From: Gemmatimonadota bacterium
GTDB lineage: Bacteria > Gemmatimonadota > Gemmatimonadetes > Longimicrobiales > Gaopeijiaceae
Length of the DNA: 11,668 nucleotides
Assembly (NCBI GenBank): GCA_026713345.1
Contig: JAPOOQ010000180.1
Coordinates: 1-11,668, forward strand
Reading direction: 5' to 3'
The notes under the pieces are model-generated. The model saw only the letters and a program-made list of their open reading frames with translations, ran no database searches and was not told the origin of the DNA. A program made the translations under genes and the position numbers. Shown here piece by piece: positions 5,910-11,668 of the stretch (its first letter is position 1; each line of letters opens with the position of its first letter).

Positions 5910-6252
5910 CGCCCAGAAAACCGCCAGAAATGGGCCATCGCCGGACAACCGCCAGAAGACGACCGAAGGGCCAGCGATTGCCCCAAAGACTTCCCCAGAC
6001 ACTGGCCCAAAGACTGGCCCGAAAACTGGTCCAAAGACTGGCCCAAAGACCACCCGAAGTACCGAACCAATACCTGCGGCGGAGCGGATCCTCGCCATGC
6101 TGAAAACGGAGCCCGGGATCACTCAGCCCATGATCGCGGAGCGTCTCGGCCTGACCGTCAAGGGAGTGAAGTACCACTTCCGCAAACTGCGCGAGGACGG
6201 CGCAATCCGGCGCGTCGGTTCATCCAGAGCCGGGCACTGGGAGGTACTGTGA
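5881..6252 (+). CDS. Small winged-helix DNA-binding protein (third module, separate frame)
   Basis: This 123-residue protein has an N-terminal low-complexity linker (about 1-60, including four PKTG-type repeats) and a C-terminal winged-helix domain at about 66-123 (AERILAMLKTEPGITQPMIA, then GVKYHFRKLREDGAIRRVG and GHWEVL). The domain is clearly homologous to the two modules in the preceding gene but lies in another frame. I chose GTG 5881 because GGAAGG at 5869-5874 lies 6 bases before it and no better in-frame start exists ahead of the domain. It overlaps the upstream gene by 29 bases and hsdR by 4 (GTGA). It may be a split-off C-terminus of an AlbA_2/HATPase/winged-helix protein. No catalytic residues are present; the role is presumably DNA binding, unproven. 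Confidence 0.72.
   Translation: MNPLTSPTNDAQKTARNGPSPDNRQKTTEGPAIAPKTSPDTGPKTGPKTGPKTGPKTTRSTEPIPAAERILAMLKTEPGITQPMIAERLGLTVKGVKYHFRKLREDGAIRRVGSSRAGHWEVL
5913..5962 (+). repeat. 11-bp repeat tract 3 (degenerate)
   Basis: Further units of the same family occur at 5913-5923 (CCAGAAAACCG), 5924-5934 (half-decayed), 5941-5951 (CCGGACAACCG) and 5952-5962 (CCAGAAGACGA). They begin just after the TGA at 5907-5909 and encode the first part of the linker ahead of the third winged-helix module. Their presence before each module shows that linker and helix were duplicated together. Confidence 0.65.
5982..6053 (+). repeat. 12-bp tandem repeat encoding PKTG (6 units)
   Basis: Six contiguous units with consensus CCCAAAGACTGG start at 5982, 5994, 6006, 6018, 6030 and 6042; the first, second and last are divergent. 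The period keeps the frame and encodes Pro-Lys-Thr-Gly repeats. Similar Lys-Thr-rich tetrads are common in linkers of AlbA_2/winged-helix proteins, which supports the family assignment. Confidence 0.85.
6239..6251 (+). promoter_or_regulatory. Shine-Dalgarno for hsdR embedded in the GHWEV codons
   Basis: GGGAGG at 6239-6244 lies 4 bases before the GTG at 6249. It is formed by the Trp-Glu-Val codons at the end of the winged-helix domain. The equivalent Trp-Lys-Val codons at the end of the second module supply GGAAGG (5869-5874) for the GTG at 5881. These sites support both chosen starts. Confidence 0.7.
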
Positions 6253-9200
6253 GCGCCGTCGGCGAGCTGGAGACCCGCACCCAGCGCCGGGTCGTTCGCC
6301 ATTTTCGGGATAGTCTCGGCTACGAATACCTCGGCAACTGGCACGAACGCGACGACAACCGAAACATCGAGACCGAGTTCCTCACGAGATTCCTGAAGCG
6401 CCAGGGCCACTCCCCCACCCTCATCACCAAGGCGCTCGACAAGCTCGACAAGGCCGCCGCCCTCGGCGGGAGCAAGACCCTCTACGACGGCAACCGCGAG
6501 GTCTACGGCCTGCTCCGCTACGGCGTCAAGATCCGGCCCGGGCTCGGCGAGCACACCGTCACCGTCCACCTGATCGACTGGGCGAACCCCGCTGCCAACG
6601 ACTTCGCCATCGCCGAAGAAGTCACGGTCGAAGGGCCCAATACGAAGCGGCCCGACATCGTGCTCTACGTCAACGGAATCGCGATCGGCGTGCTCGAACT
6701 CAAGCGGTCGACCGTCTCCGTGGCCGAGGGCATCCGGCAGAACCTGGACAACCAGAAGAAGGACTTCATCCAGCCGTTCTTCACCACGGTGCAGCTCGTG
6801 ATGGCGGGCAACGAGACCAAAGGGGTGCGCTACGGCGTGATCGAGACAAGGGAGAAGTACTGGCTACGCTGGAAGGAAGCCGGCGCCCCCGAGACGGACG
6901 CCCCACTGCTCCCCGATCTCGAGCACCTCTGCGCTCCCGCCCGGCTGCTCGAACTCCTCCACGACTTCGTGGTCTTCGACGCCGGCGTCAAGAAGATCTG
7001 CCGCCACAACCAGTACTTCGGCGTGAAGGCGGCACAGGACTTCGTCCGGCGGCGCGACGGCGGGATCATCTGGCACACCCAGGGCAGCGGGAAGAGCCTC
7101 ACGATGGTGTGGCTGGCCAAGTGGATCCGTGAGCTCAAGGGCGTGGACGGCCGCGTGCTGATCGTCACCGACCGCACCGAGCTCGACGAGCAGATCGAGA
7201 TGGTCTTCGACGGCGTGGACGAGGACATCCACCGGACGACGAGCGGGGCGGACCTGGTCCAGGTCCTGCAAGGCTCCGACAAGTCGTTGATCTGTTCGCT
7301 CATCCAGAAGTTCGGCAGGTCTCACGAAGGCGACATCGACCAGTACGTCAGCGATCTCCGAAAACACCTGCCACCCGGTTTTCGGCCGAGCGGCGAGATC
7401 TTCGTCTTCGTGGACGAGTGCCACCGCACGCAGTCCGGCAAGCTCCACCGGGCCATGAAGGCCATCCTCCCCGGCGCCACACTCATCGGCTTCACCGGAA
7501 CCCCTCTTCTCAAGGCCGACAAGCAGCGCAGCATCGAGATCTTCGGCCCGTACATCCACACCTACAAGTACGACGAGGCGGTGGACGACAAGGTCGTTCT
7601 GGACCTGAGGTACGAGGCGCGCGACATCGACCAGGACATCACCTCCGAAGCGAAGATCGACCAGTGGTTCGACTCAAAGACGAAGGGACTCAGCGATCTG
7701 GGGCGAGCGCAGCTGAGGAAGCGGTGGGGAACCATTCGGAAGGTCACGAGTTCGGAACCCCGGATTCGGAAGATCGTGGCGGACATTCTGATGGACATGG
7801 AGATCAAGGACCGCCTGAAGAGCGGCCGCGGCAACGCCATGCTCGTGTCCGACAGCATCTACGCGGCCTGCCGCTTCTTCCAGGCGTTCAGTGAGACCGA
7901 ACTGAAGGGCCGGTGCGCGATTGTCACCTCCTACGCTCCGGGTCCTGACGACATCAAGGGCGAGGAGACGGGCGAGGGACTGACCGAGAAGCTGCTCAAG
8001 CACGGCGTCTACCGGAAGATGCTCGCCGACCACTTCGACGAGCCCGAGGACTCGGCCATGCGCAAGGCGGACCAGTTCGAGAAGGACGTCAAGCGGCGCT
8101 TCGTGAACGAGCCCGGACAGATGAAGCTCCTGATCGTCGTTGACAAGCTCCTGACCGGCTTCGACGCCCCGCCCGCGACCTATCTCTACATCGACAAGAA
8201 TATGCAGGACCACGGTCTCTTTCAGGCGATCTGCCGCGTCAACCGGCTGGACGGCGACGATAAGGAATACGGCTACATCATCGACTACAAGGACCTGTTC
8301 CGCTCGCTGGAGGGCGCGATCGGGGACTACACGGGCGAGGCGTTCGAGGGCTATGACCGCGCGGACGTGGAGGGCCTGCTGAAGGACCGCCTCGAGCAGG
8401 GACGGAAGCGTCTGGAAGAGAAGCGGGAAGCGGTCAAGGCGCTGTGCGAACCCGTCGAGCCGCCGTACGACACAGCAGCCTACCTGCGCTACTTCTGCCA
8501 TGGCGCCGGGGACGGCACCGCCGGGCAGCGTCGCGAGAGCGAACGGAGGCGGCTCACGCTGTACACGATGGTGGCGGCGTACCTGCGCGCCTACGCCAAC
8601 CTGGCCAACGAGATGATCGAGGCCGGCTACACGGAGTCCGAACGGGTCGCCATCAAGGACGAAGTCAGCCACTACGAGAACGTCCGCCTGGAAGTCAAGA
8701 TGGCGAGCGGAGACTACGTCGATCTCAAGAAGTACGAGCCCGCCATGCGGCACTTGCTCGACACCTACATCCGCGCCAAGGATAGCCAGGTCGTGTCCGC
8801 GTTCAACGACATGACGCTCGTCGACCTCCTCGTGCGGGACGGGGTGGGGGCCATCGACGAGTTGCCCAAGGGGATTCGGAGCAGCCGGGGCGCCGTCGCC
8901 GAGACCATCGAGAACAACGTCCGCCGCCTGATCGTTGACAAGATGGCCGTCAACCCGAAGTACTACGAGAACATGTCGGCGGTGCTCGACGCGCTGATCC
9001 GGCAGCGCAAAGAGGATGCGATCGAGTACGAGGCGTACTTGAGGAAGGTGATCGAGCTGGCCGAGACGGTGAAGCGAGGGGAGGGTGGGGGGGCGTATCC
9101 GGCGGCGATCAGGACCCCGGCGCTACGGGCGATCTATGACAACCTGCCGGAGGAGGTGCTGGGGAGGGCGGTGGCGGAGGGGACTGCGACCGCGGATCCG

Positions 9201-9395
9201 GACGACGAGGCCGACCCGCGCGAGGTGGTGGCGCTGGAGGTCGATCGCGCGGTCCGCCGGGCCAGGATGGACGACTGGCGCGGCAACCCGATCAAGGAGA
9301 GGCGTGTCGCCAGGGCCATCCGGGACGCTCTCGGGCCCTACAAGGCCATTACGCTCACGATCCTGGAAATCGTGAAGGCGCAACGTGAGTACTGA
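6249..9395 (+). CDS. hsdR: Type I restriction endonuclease subunit HsdR
   Basis: This 1048-residue protein is the ATP-driven translocase and nuclease of the Type I complex. The N-terminal PD-(D/E)XK nuclease shows D136 (RPDIVLY) and E150-L-K152 (VLELKRS). The SF2 motor shows Walker A TQGSGKS at 277-283, DECH at 389-392 with the following HRTQSGKLH, the motif III-like GFTGTP, and motif VI QAICRVNRL from residue 659. The long C-terminal helical region (about 700-1048) would contact the methyltransferase core. All key residues are present, so it should be active. It starts at GTG in a GTGA overlap with the small winged-helix gene and has a good Shine-Dalgarno. Length and motif order are normal for the family. 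Only in complex with HsdM/HsdS does it cut, at a distance from unmethylated sites. Confidence 0.96.
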   Translation: MSAVGELETRTQRRVVRHFRDSLGYEYLGNWHERDDNRNIETEFLTRFLKRQGHSPTLITKALDKLDKAAALGGSKTLYDGNREVYGLLRYGVKIRPGLGEHTVTVHLIDWANPAANDFAIAEEVTVEGPNTKRPDIVLYVNGIAIGVLELKRSTVSVAEGIRQNLDNQKKDFIQPFFTTVQLVMAGNETKGVRYGVIETREKYWLRWKEAGAPETDAPLLPDLEHLCAPARLLELLHDFVVFDAGVKKICRHNQYFGVKAAQDFVRRRDGGIIWHTQGSGKSLTMVWLAKWIRELKGVDGRVLIVTDRTELDEQIEMVFDGVDEDIHRTTSGADLVQVLQGSDKSLICSLIQKFGRSHEGDIDQYVSDLRKHLPPGFRPSGEIFVFVDECHRTQSGKLHRAMKAILPGATLIGFTGTPLLKADKQRSIEIFGPYIHTYKYDEAVDDKVVLDLRYEARDIDQDITSEAKIDQWFDSKTKGLSDLGRAQLRKRWGTIRKVTSSEPRIRKIVADILMDMEIKDRLKSGRGNAMLVSDSIYAACRFFQAFSETELKGRCAIVTSYAPGPDDIKGEETGEGLTEKLLKHGVYRKMLADHFDEPEDSAMRKADQFEKDVKRRFVNEPGQMKLLIVVDKLLTGFDAPPATYLYIDKNMQDHGLFQAICRVNRLDGDDKEYGYIIDYKDLFRSLEGAIGDYTGEAFEGYDRADVEGLLKDRLEQGRKRLEEKREAVKALCEPVEPPYDTAAYLRYFCHGAGDGTAGQRRESERRRLTLYTMVAAYLRAYANLANEMIEAGYTESERVAIKDEVSHYENVRLEVKMASGDYVDLKKYEPAMRHLLDTYIRAKDSQVVSAFNDMTLVDLLVRDGVGAIDELPKGIRSSRGAVAETIENNVRRLIVDKMAVNPKYYENMSAVLDALIRQRKEDAIEYEAYLRKVIELAETVKRGEGGGAYPAAIRTPALRAIYDNLPEEVLGRAVAEGTATADPDDEADPREVVALEVDRAVRRARMDDWRGNPIKERRVARAIRDALGPYKAITLTILEIVKAQREY

Positions 9396-10104
9396 CGCCA
9401 CCCGCATCGAGATCCGCGGCATCCCGGTCGAGATCGTCCGCAAGGACATCAAGCACCTTCATCTGGGAGTGTATCCGCCGGAGGGGCGGGTTCGGGTCGC
9501 GGCGCCGCTGCGCCTGGACGACGACGCGGTGCGGATGGCCGTGATCTCGCGGTTGGCCTGGATTCGCCGGAAGCAGGCGGAGTTCGAAAAGCAGGACCGG
9601 CAGTCGCGGCGGGAATTCGTGACGGGGGAGAGCCACTACTTCGAGGGGCGGCGGTATCGGCTGGATGTGGTGGCGCCGGGTGGTCCCACGGGGATTCGAC
9701 TACGGGGGAACAGCTGGATCGAGATGCGGGTGCGTCCCGAGACCGGGCGTGATGCGCGCGAGGCGATGCTGTACCGATGGTATCGTGACCGGCTGCGGGA
9801 GCGCATCCCCGAGATGGTGGCCAAGTGGGAGCCGAGGATCGGGGTCACGGTGGCCGAATGGCGGATCCGGCGGATGAAGACGAGGGGGGGGACGTGTAAC
9901 CCGGAGGCGGGGCGGATCTGGCTGAACTCGGAACTGGCGAAGAAGCCGGTGTCGTGCCTGGAATACGTGGTGGTCCACGAGATGGTCCACCTGATCGAGC
10001 GGGGGCACAACGAGCGGTTTCGTGGGATCCTGGACCGGGTGATGCCCGGGTGGGGGGCGCGGGTGGAGGAGCTCAATCGGGGGTGGTTGGGGGAGGACCC
10101 GTAG
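9385..10104 (+). CDS. YgjP-like zinc metallopeptidase (DUF45, SprT/WLM-related)
   Basis: This 239-residue protein matches the YgjP family often coded beside hsdR. The N-terminal half is a beta-rich region (VEIVRKDIKHLHLGVYPPEGRV) with a VISRLAWIRRKQAEF helix. The C-terminal half carries the gluzincin motif HEMVH at 198-202 with E199 as catalytic base, and H208 (IERGHNERF) as likely third zinc ligand. It lacks a signal peptide or membrane segment, so it is cytoplasmic. The GTG start overlaps the hsdR stop by 11 bases, with GAAGG about 6 bases upstream, so it is co-translated with hsdR. The substrate is unknown. A role in disposing of restriction subunits or DNA-protein conjugates is conceivable by analogy with related peptidases, but that is inference. 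Confidence 0.9.
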   Translation: MSTDATRIEIRGIPVEIVRKDIKHLHLGVYPPEGRVRVAAPLRLDDDAVRMAVISRLAWIRRKQAEFEKQDRQSRREFVTGESHYFEGRRYRLDVVAPGGPTGIRLRGNSWIEMRVRPETGRDAREAMLYRWYRDRLRERIPEMVAKWEPRIGVTVAEWRIRRMKTRGGTCNPEAGRIWLNSELAKKPVSCLEYVVVHEMVHLIERGHNERFRGILDRVMPGWGARVEELNRGWLGEDP

Positions 10105-10284
10105 AGGCCGCCCGCATGCCTTCGGCCTACCCCTGCCCCTCGGCAAATCCAGTCTCTTGCATCCCTCGCATGCCGTCGCAACTTGCAACAACGAAGAAGA
10201 ACGACTACTCTGAGCAGACTACCCGAACGTCACTGAACGGGGTCACGCCCACTCGACGCTTACACACTTTTTGCCCCAACCTCC
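10105..10284. other. Intergenic region after the operon, GC drop
   Basis: No gene was recognised in these 180 bases. Immediately after the TAG stop, AGGCCG (10105-10110) and CGGCCT (10123-10128) can pair across a 12-base loop. There is no T-run, so a factor-independent terminator is doubtful. Base composition falls from here onward, marking the edge of the restriction operon. A TATAAT at 10290-10295 lies just past this stretch without a clear -35 element. Confidence 0.45.
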
Positions 10285-10917
10285 ATGGATATAATGCAAT
10301 TGATACTCGATTACCTTGCGGTAATGCTGTCTGCCCCTCCACTGCTGTCAATTGTGGTCATCCTGATCGTGTCCAAGTTCTCCGACGACATACGTGGGCT
10401 TCTATCGCGTGTGGCGACCATTCGGCTCCCCGGAGGCACGGAGGTCGACACACAACGGATGCGTGGCATTGGCGAGGACAAGACTACGACTCCACCCAAT
10501 ACCGACGACACTCCGGTCAATATCCCAACCGAGCTTCCACCTCCTCAGCGACACGAGGTCGAGAGCCTCGTCCGATCACACATCGCAGAGGCACGCCTGT
10601 GGGAGTATCGATTCCTAAACTACTTCTTGGTGCGCAGAACACAGTCGATTCTGGATTGGCTTCTAGATCTGCCAGAGCCGATAACCGTTACGCACTACGA
10701 GTCACTCTTCCAACCCATTATTCCAGCCCACGAACGAAGTGCAATAGTTGCTGCATTGGAAACGCATCGCCTAATACAAATTGACAGGGTGACGTCGACG
10801 ATCTCCGTGACACCCAAAGGTAGGGAGTACCACGAATGGCGCGGGCCTCTCCCATTCGCCAAGCACGGCTCGCCACCGACGCCTTACGTCGACCTTATGG
10901 ACACGGCCGACAGATAG
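10285..10917 (+). CDS. Unrecognised single-span membrane protein with possible C-terminal winged helix
   Basis: I cannot name this 210-residue protein. A hydrophobic segment at about 5-31 (MLSAPPLLSIVVILIVSKF) gives an N-terminal membrane anchor. It is followed by FSDDIRGLLSRVATIRLPGG, a juxtamembrane pattern I associate with small membrane proteins in defence islands. Residues about 60-90 are a Pro/Thr-rich spacer and about 95-125 a helical stretch (ARLWEYRFLNYFLVRR). The end (about 135-190; HYESLFQP, IVAALETHRLIQIDR, ISVTPKGREYHEW) resembles a winged-helix with its terminal strand. No catalytic motif is seen. The ATG at 10285 has no clear Shine-Dalgarno; ATG 10294 or 10324 are alternatives, the latter fitting if TATAAT at 10290 is a -10 box. 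GC is much lower than in the operon, suggesting a separate acquisition. Confidence 0.72.
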   Translation: MDIMQLILDYLAVMLSAPPLLSIVVILIVSKFSDDIRGLLSRVATIRLPGGTEVDTQRMRGIGEDKTTTPPNTDDTPVNIPTELPPPQRHEVESLVRSHIAEARLWEYRFLNYFLVRRTQSILDWLLDLPEPITVTHYESLFQPIIPAHERSAIVAALETHRLIQIDRVTSTISVTPKGREYHEWRGPLPFAKHGSPPTPYVDLMDTADR

Positions 10918-11077
10918 AGCACGTAGCAGGTGTCCGACTTCTCCAGCAAGTCGTGTCGCAGCCCATATCCCACTCGACACACGCTGTCGATCCCATGGGT
11001 ATCATGTACCTGATACGGGAACGACTCCGGGACCGTTCCTTTGCACGTCCTACTCCGGTTCCTCACCCGCCATGCCG
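10918..11077. other. Convergent intergenic region with two weak hairpins
   Basis: No gene is supported in this 160-base gap between the converging membrane-protein and HNH genes. Two small inverted repeats lie side by side: GTATCA/TGATAC (10999-11016, loop 6) and GGAACG/CGTTCC (11018-11039, loop 10). The second is followed by three T's on the plus strand. A bidirectional transcription end here would suit the gene arrangement. Confidence 0.4.
11018..11042 (+). terminator. Candidate weak terminator hairpin
   Basis: GGAACG (11018-11023) pairs with CGTTCC (11034-11039), with a possible inner TC/GA pair, followed by TTT at 11040-11042. The stem is short and the T-run minimal. The placement about 100 bases after the membrane-protein stop and about 40 before the convergent gene's stop is the main support. 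Confidence 0.25.
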
Positions 11078-11668
11078 CTACCAAGAAGTGATCCCAAGCA
11101 ACTCTGCCAGTCTTGTCTTCATCCTTTCCCGCCGCGCCTCGTACCACTCTATGAAGCCAACCATGCTATCTGGCACGTCCCCAAGATCAGCGTCGCCGAC
11201 ACGTGCCGCGCGATCCGAGTTACTCAGGCCCGCCAGCCACGCCGTCGGACTCTTCGCTGCCTTCTCGAGATTGTCTGTCTTTGTGAGAAACTGGAGATTC
11301 GCGACCCGATCCCGCCGGTCCAGGATCGCCTGCCGCTCCGCTGGCTCAAGGTCCAACTTGCGCATCTTTGGGATCGTGAAATCTCTCTGAGGGAACACAT
11401 GGTCGATGTGAAACTCGGCCGTCAGCCCAAAGTCTGGAAACAACAGCGCCAGCACCGAGAAGGCTGAGCCGCCCCGCGCGTCCAGCAGGTCGTCTAGCTC
11501 TTCCTCCACAAACCGAAGCGGTCTGCCGATACTGGCAAACGCCGTGTCCATGGCCGCCGTCGAGACCCCCGCAGTGCACTCCTGGTCGATCACGTCACGA
11601 GCTTTCTGGAGCGTCGTGTCGAGTCCCGCCCCGAACGTGCCGCGCTTTAGGAGAGCGCGTCTCGTCCA
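11078..11668 (-). CDS. GmrSD/DUF262-type HNH nuclease, C-terminal part (gene runs off the right edge)
   Basis: The minus-strand frame is open from the window edge at 11668 to the TAG at 11078-11080, giving 196 residues of the C-terminus. A GTG at 11591-11593 could be misread as the start, but the frame stays open upstream and reads RRALLKRGTFGAGLDTTL, which fits the family. The HNH (DUF1524-like) nuclease core is FHIDHVFPQRDF, followed by the conserved ANLQFLTKTDNLEKAAKSPT block and a C-terminal helix. Upstream, SAFSVLALLFPDF is also typical. Full-length relatives carry an N-terminal DUF262 (ParB-like NTPase) domain and act as Type IV restriction enzymes against modified phage DNA. That N-terminus is outside the window, so target and activity cannot be judged here. 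Confidence 0.85.
   Translation of the reverse strand, partial: WTRRALLKRGTFGAGLDTTLQKARDVIDQECTAGVSTAAMDTAFASIGRPLRFVEEELDDLLDARGGSAFSVLALLFPDFGLTAEFHIDHVFPQRDFTIPKMRKLDLEPAERQAILDRRDRVANLQFLTKTDNLEKAAKSPTAWLAGLSNSDRAARVGDADLGDVPDSMVGFIEWYEARRERMKTRLAELLGITSW

Noticed and set aside
5627..6053. CRISPR-like array
   Set aside because: Repeats are 11-12 bp and contiguous, with no unique spacers; they are coding linker repeats.
5342..6070. Minus-strand open frame of 242 codons through the winged-helix linkers
   Set aside because: It is kept open by the 11-bp repeat, which has no stop in any frame; it gives only Gly/Phe/Trp-rich low complexity.
7674..8753. Minus-strand open frame of 359 codons opposite hsdR
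   Set aside because: It is antisense to the motif-rich hsdR coding region; composition is typical of a shadow frame.
9077..9093. G-runs in the hsdR C-terminal coding region
   Set aside because: They encode a Gly-rich loop (RGEGGGAYP); only three runs are separated, and a structural role is not supported.
10836..11390. Plus-strand open frames across the end of the membrane-protein gene and opposite the HNH gene
   Set aside because: They conflict with the conserved HNH motifs on the minus strand and show no domain.

Overview
The window is a GC-rich bacterial defence locus (about 65% G+C by eye in hsdR). No rRNA, tRNA or other taxonomic marker is present. High GC, frequent GTG starts and the gene order would fit a Gemmatimonadota-like or other environmental high-GC bacterium, but that is only a guess. 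No transposase, integrase, CRISPR array or RNA gene was seen.

Region 1 (1-235) is a leader with an 8-bp inverted repeat, two spaced copies of ATGACATA, and a run of C-tracts ending at the hsdM start codon. Region 2 (236-10104) is one tightly packed plus-strand operon of seven genes, each overlapping the next by 4 to 29 bases: hsdM, a YhcG/DUF1016 PD-(D/E)XK nuclease, hsdS, a shortened AlbA_2/winged-helix protein, a small winged-helix protein, hsdR, and a YgjP-like zinc metallopeptidase. HsdM, HsdS and HsdR together form a Type I restriction-modification enzyme: HsdS reads the DNA, HsdM makes N6-methyladenine, and HsdR translocates and cuts. The other four genes are passengers or accessories whose role in the system is not shown by the sequence.

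Region 3 (10105-11668) has clearly lower GC (about 48-52% in two sampled 60-base rows of the membrane-protein gene). It holds an unrecognised single-span membrane protein on the plus strand. Converging on it is the 3' part of a GmrSD/DUF262-type HNH nuclease gene that runs off the right edge on the minus strand. The whole window therefore reads as stacked Type I and Type IV-like restriction genes.

Two things stand out. HsdS carries two target-recognition domains that are about 91% identical in DNA, while the flanking conserved regions are only about 70% identical. This is the reverse of the usual pattern and predicts a symmetric recognition site. Between hsdS and hsdR, three copies of the same winged-helix module are strung on linkers made of an 11-bp repeat that is open in every frame. 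The third module lies in a different frame, as a separate gene. The parent family (AlbA_2 + HATPase + winged helix) has apparently lost its middle and been rebuilt by module duplication.
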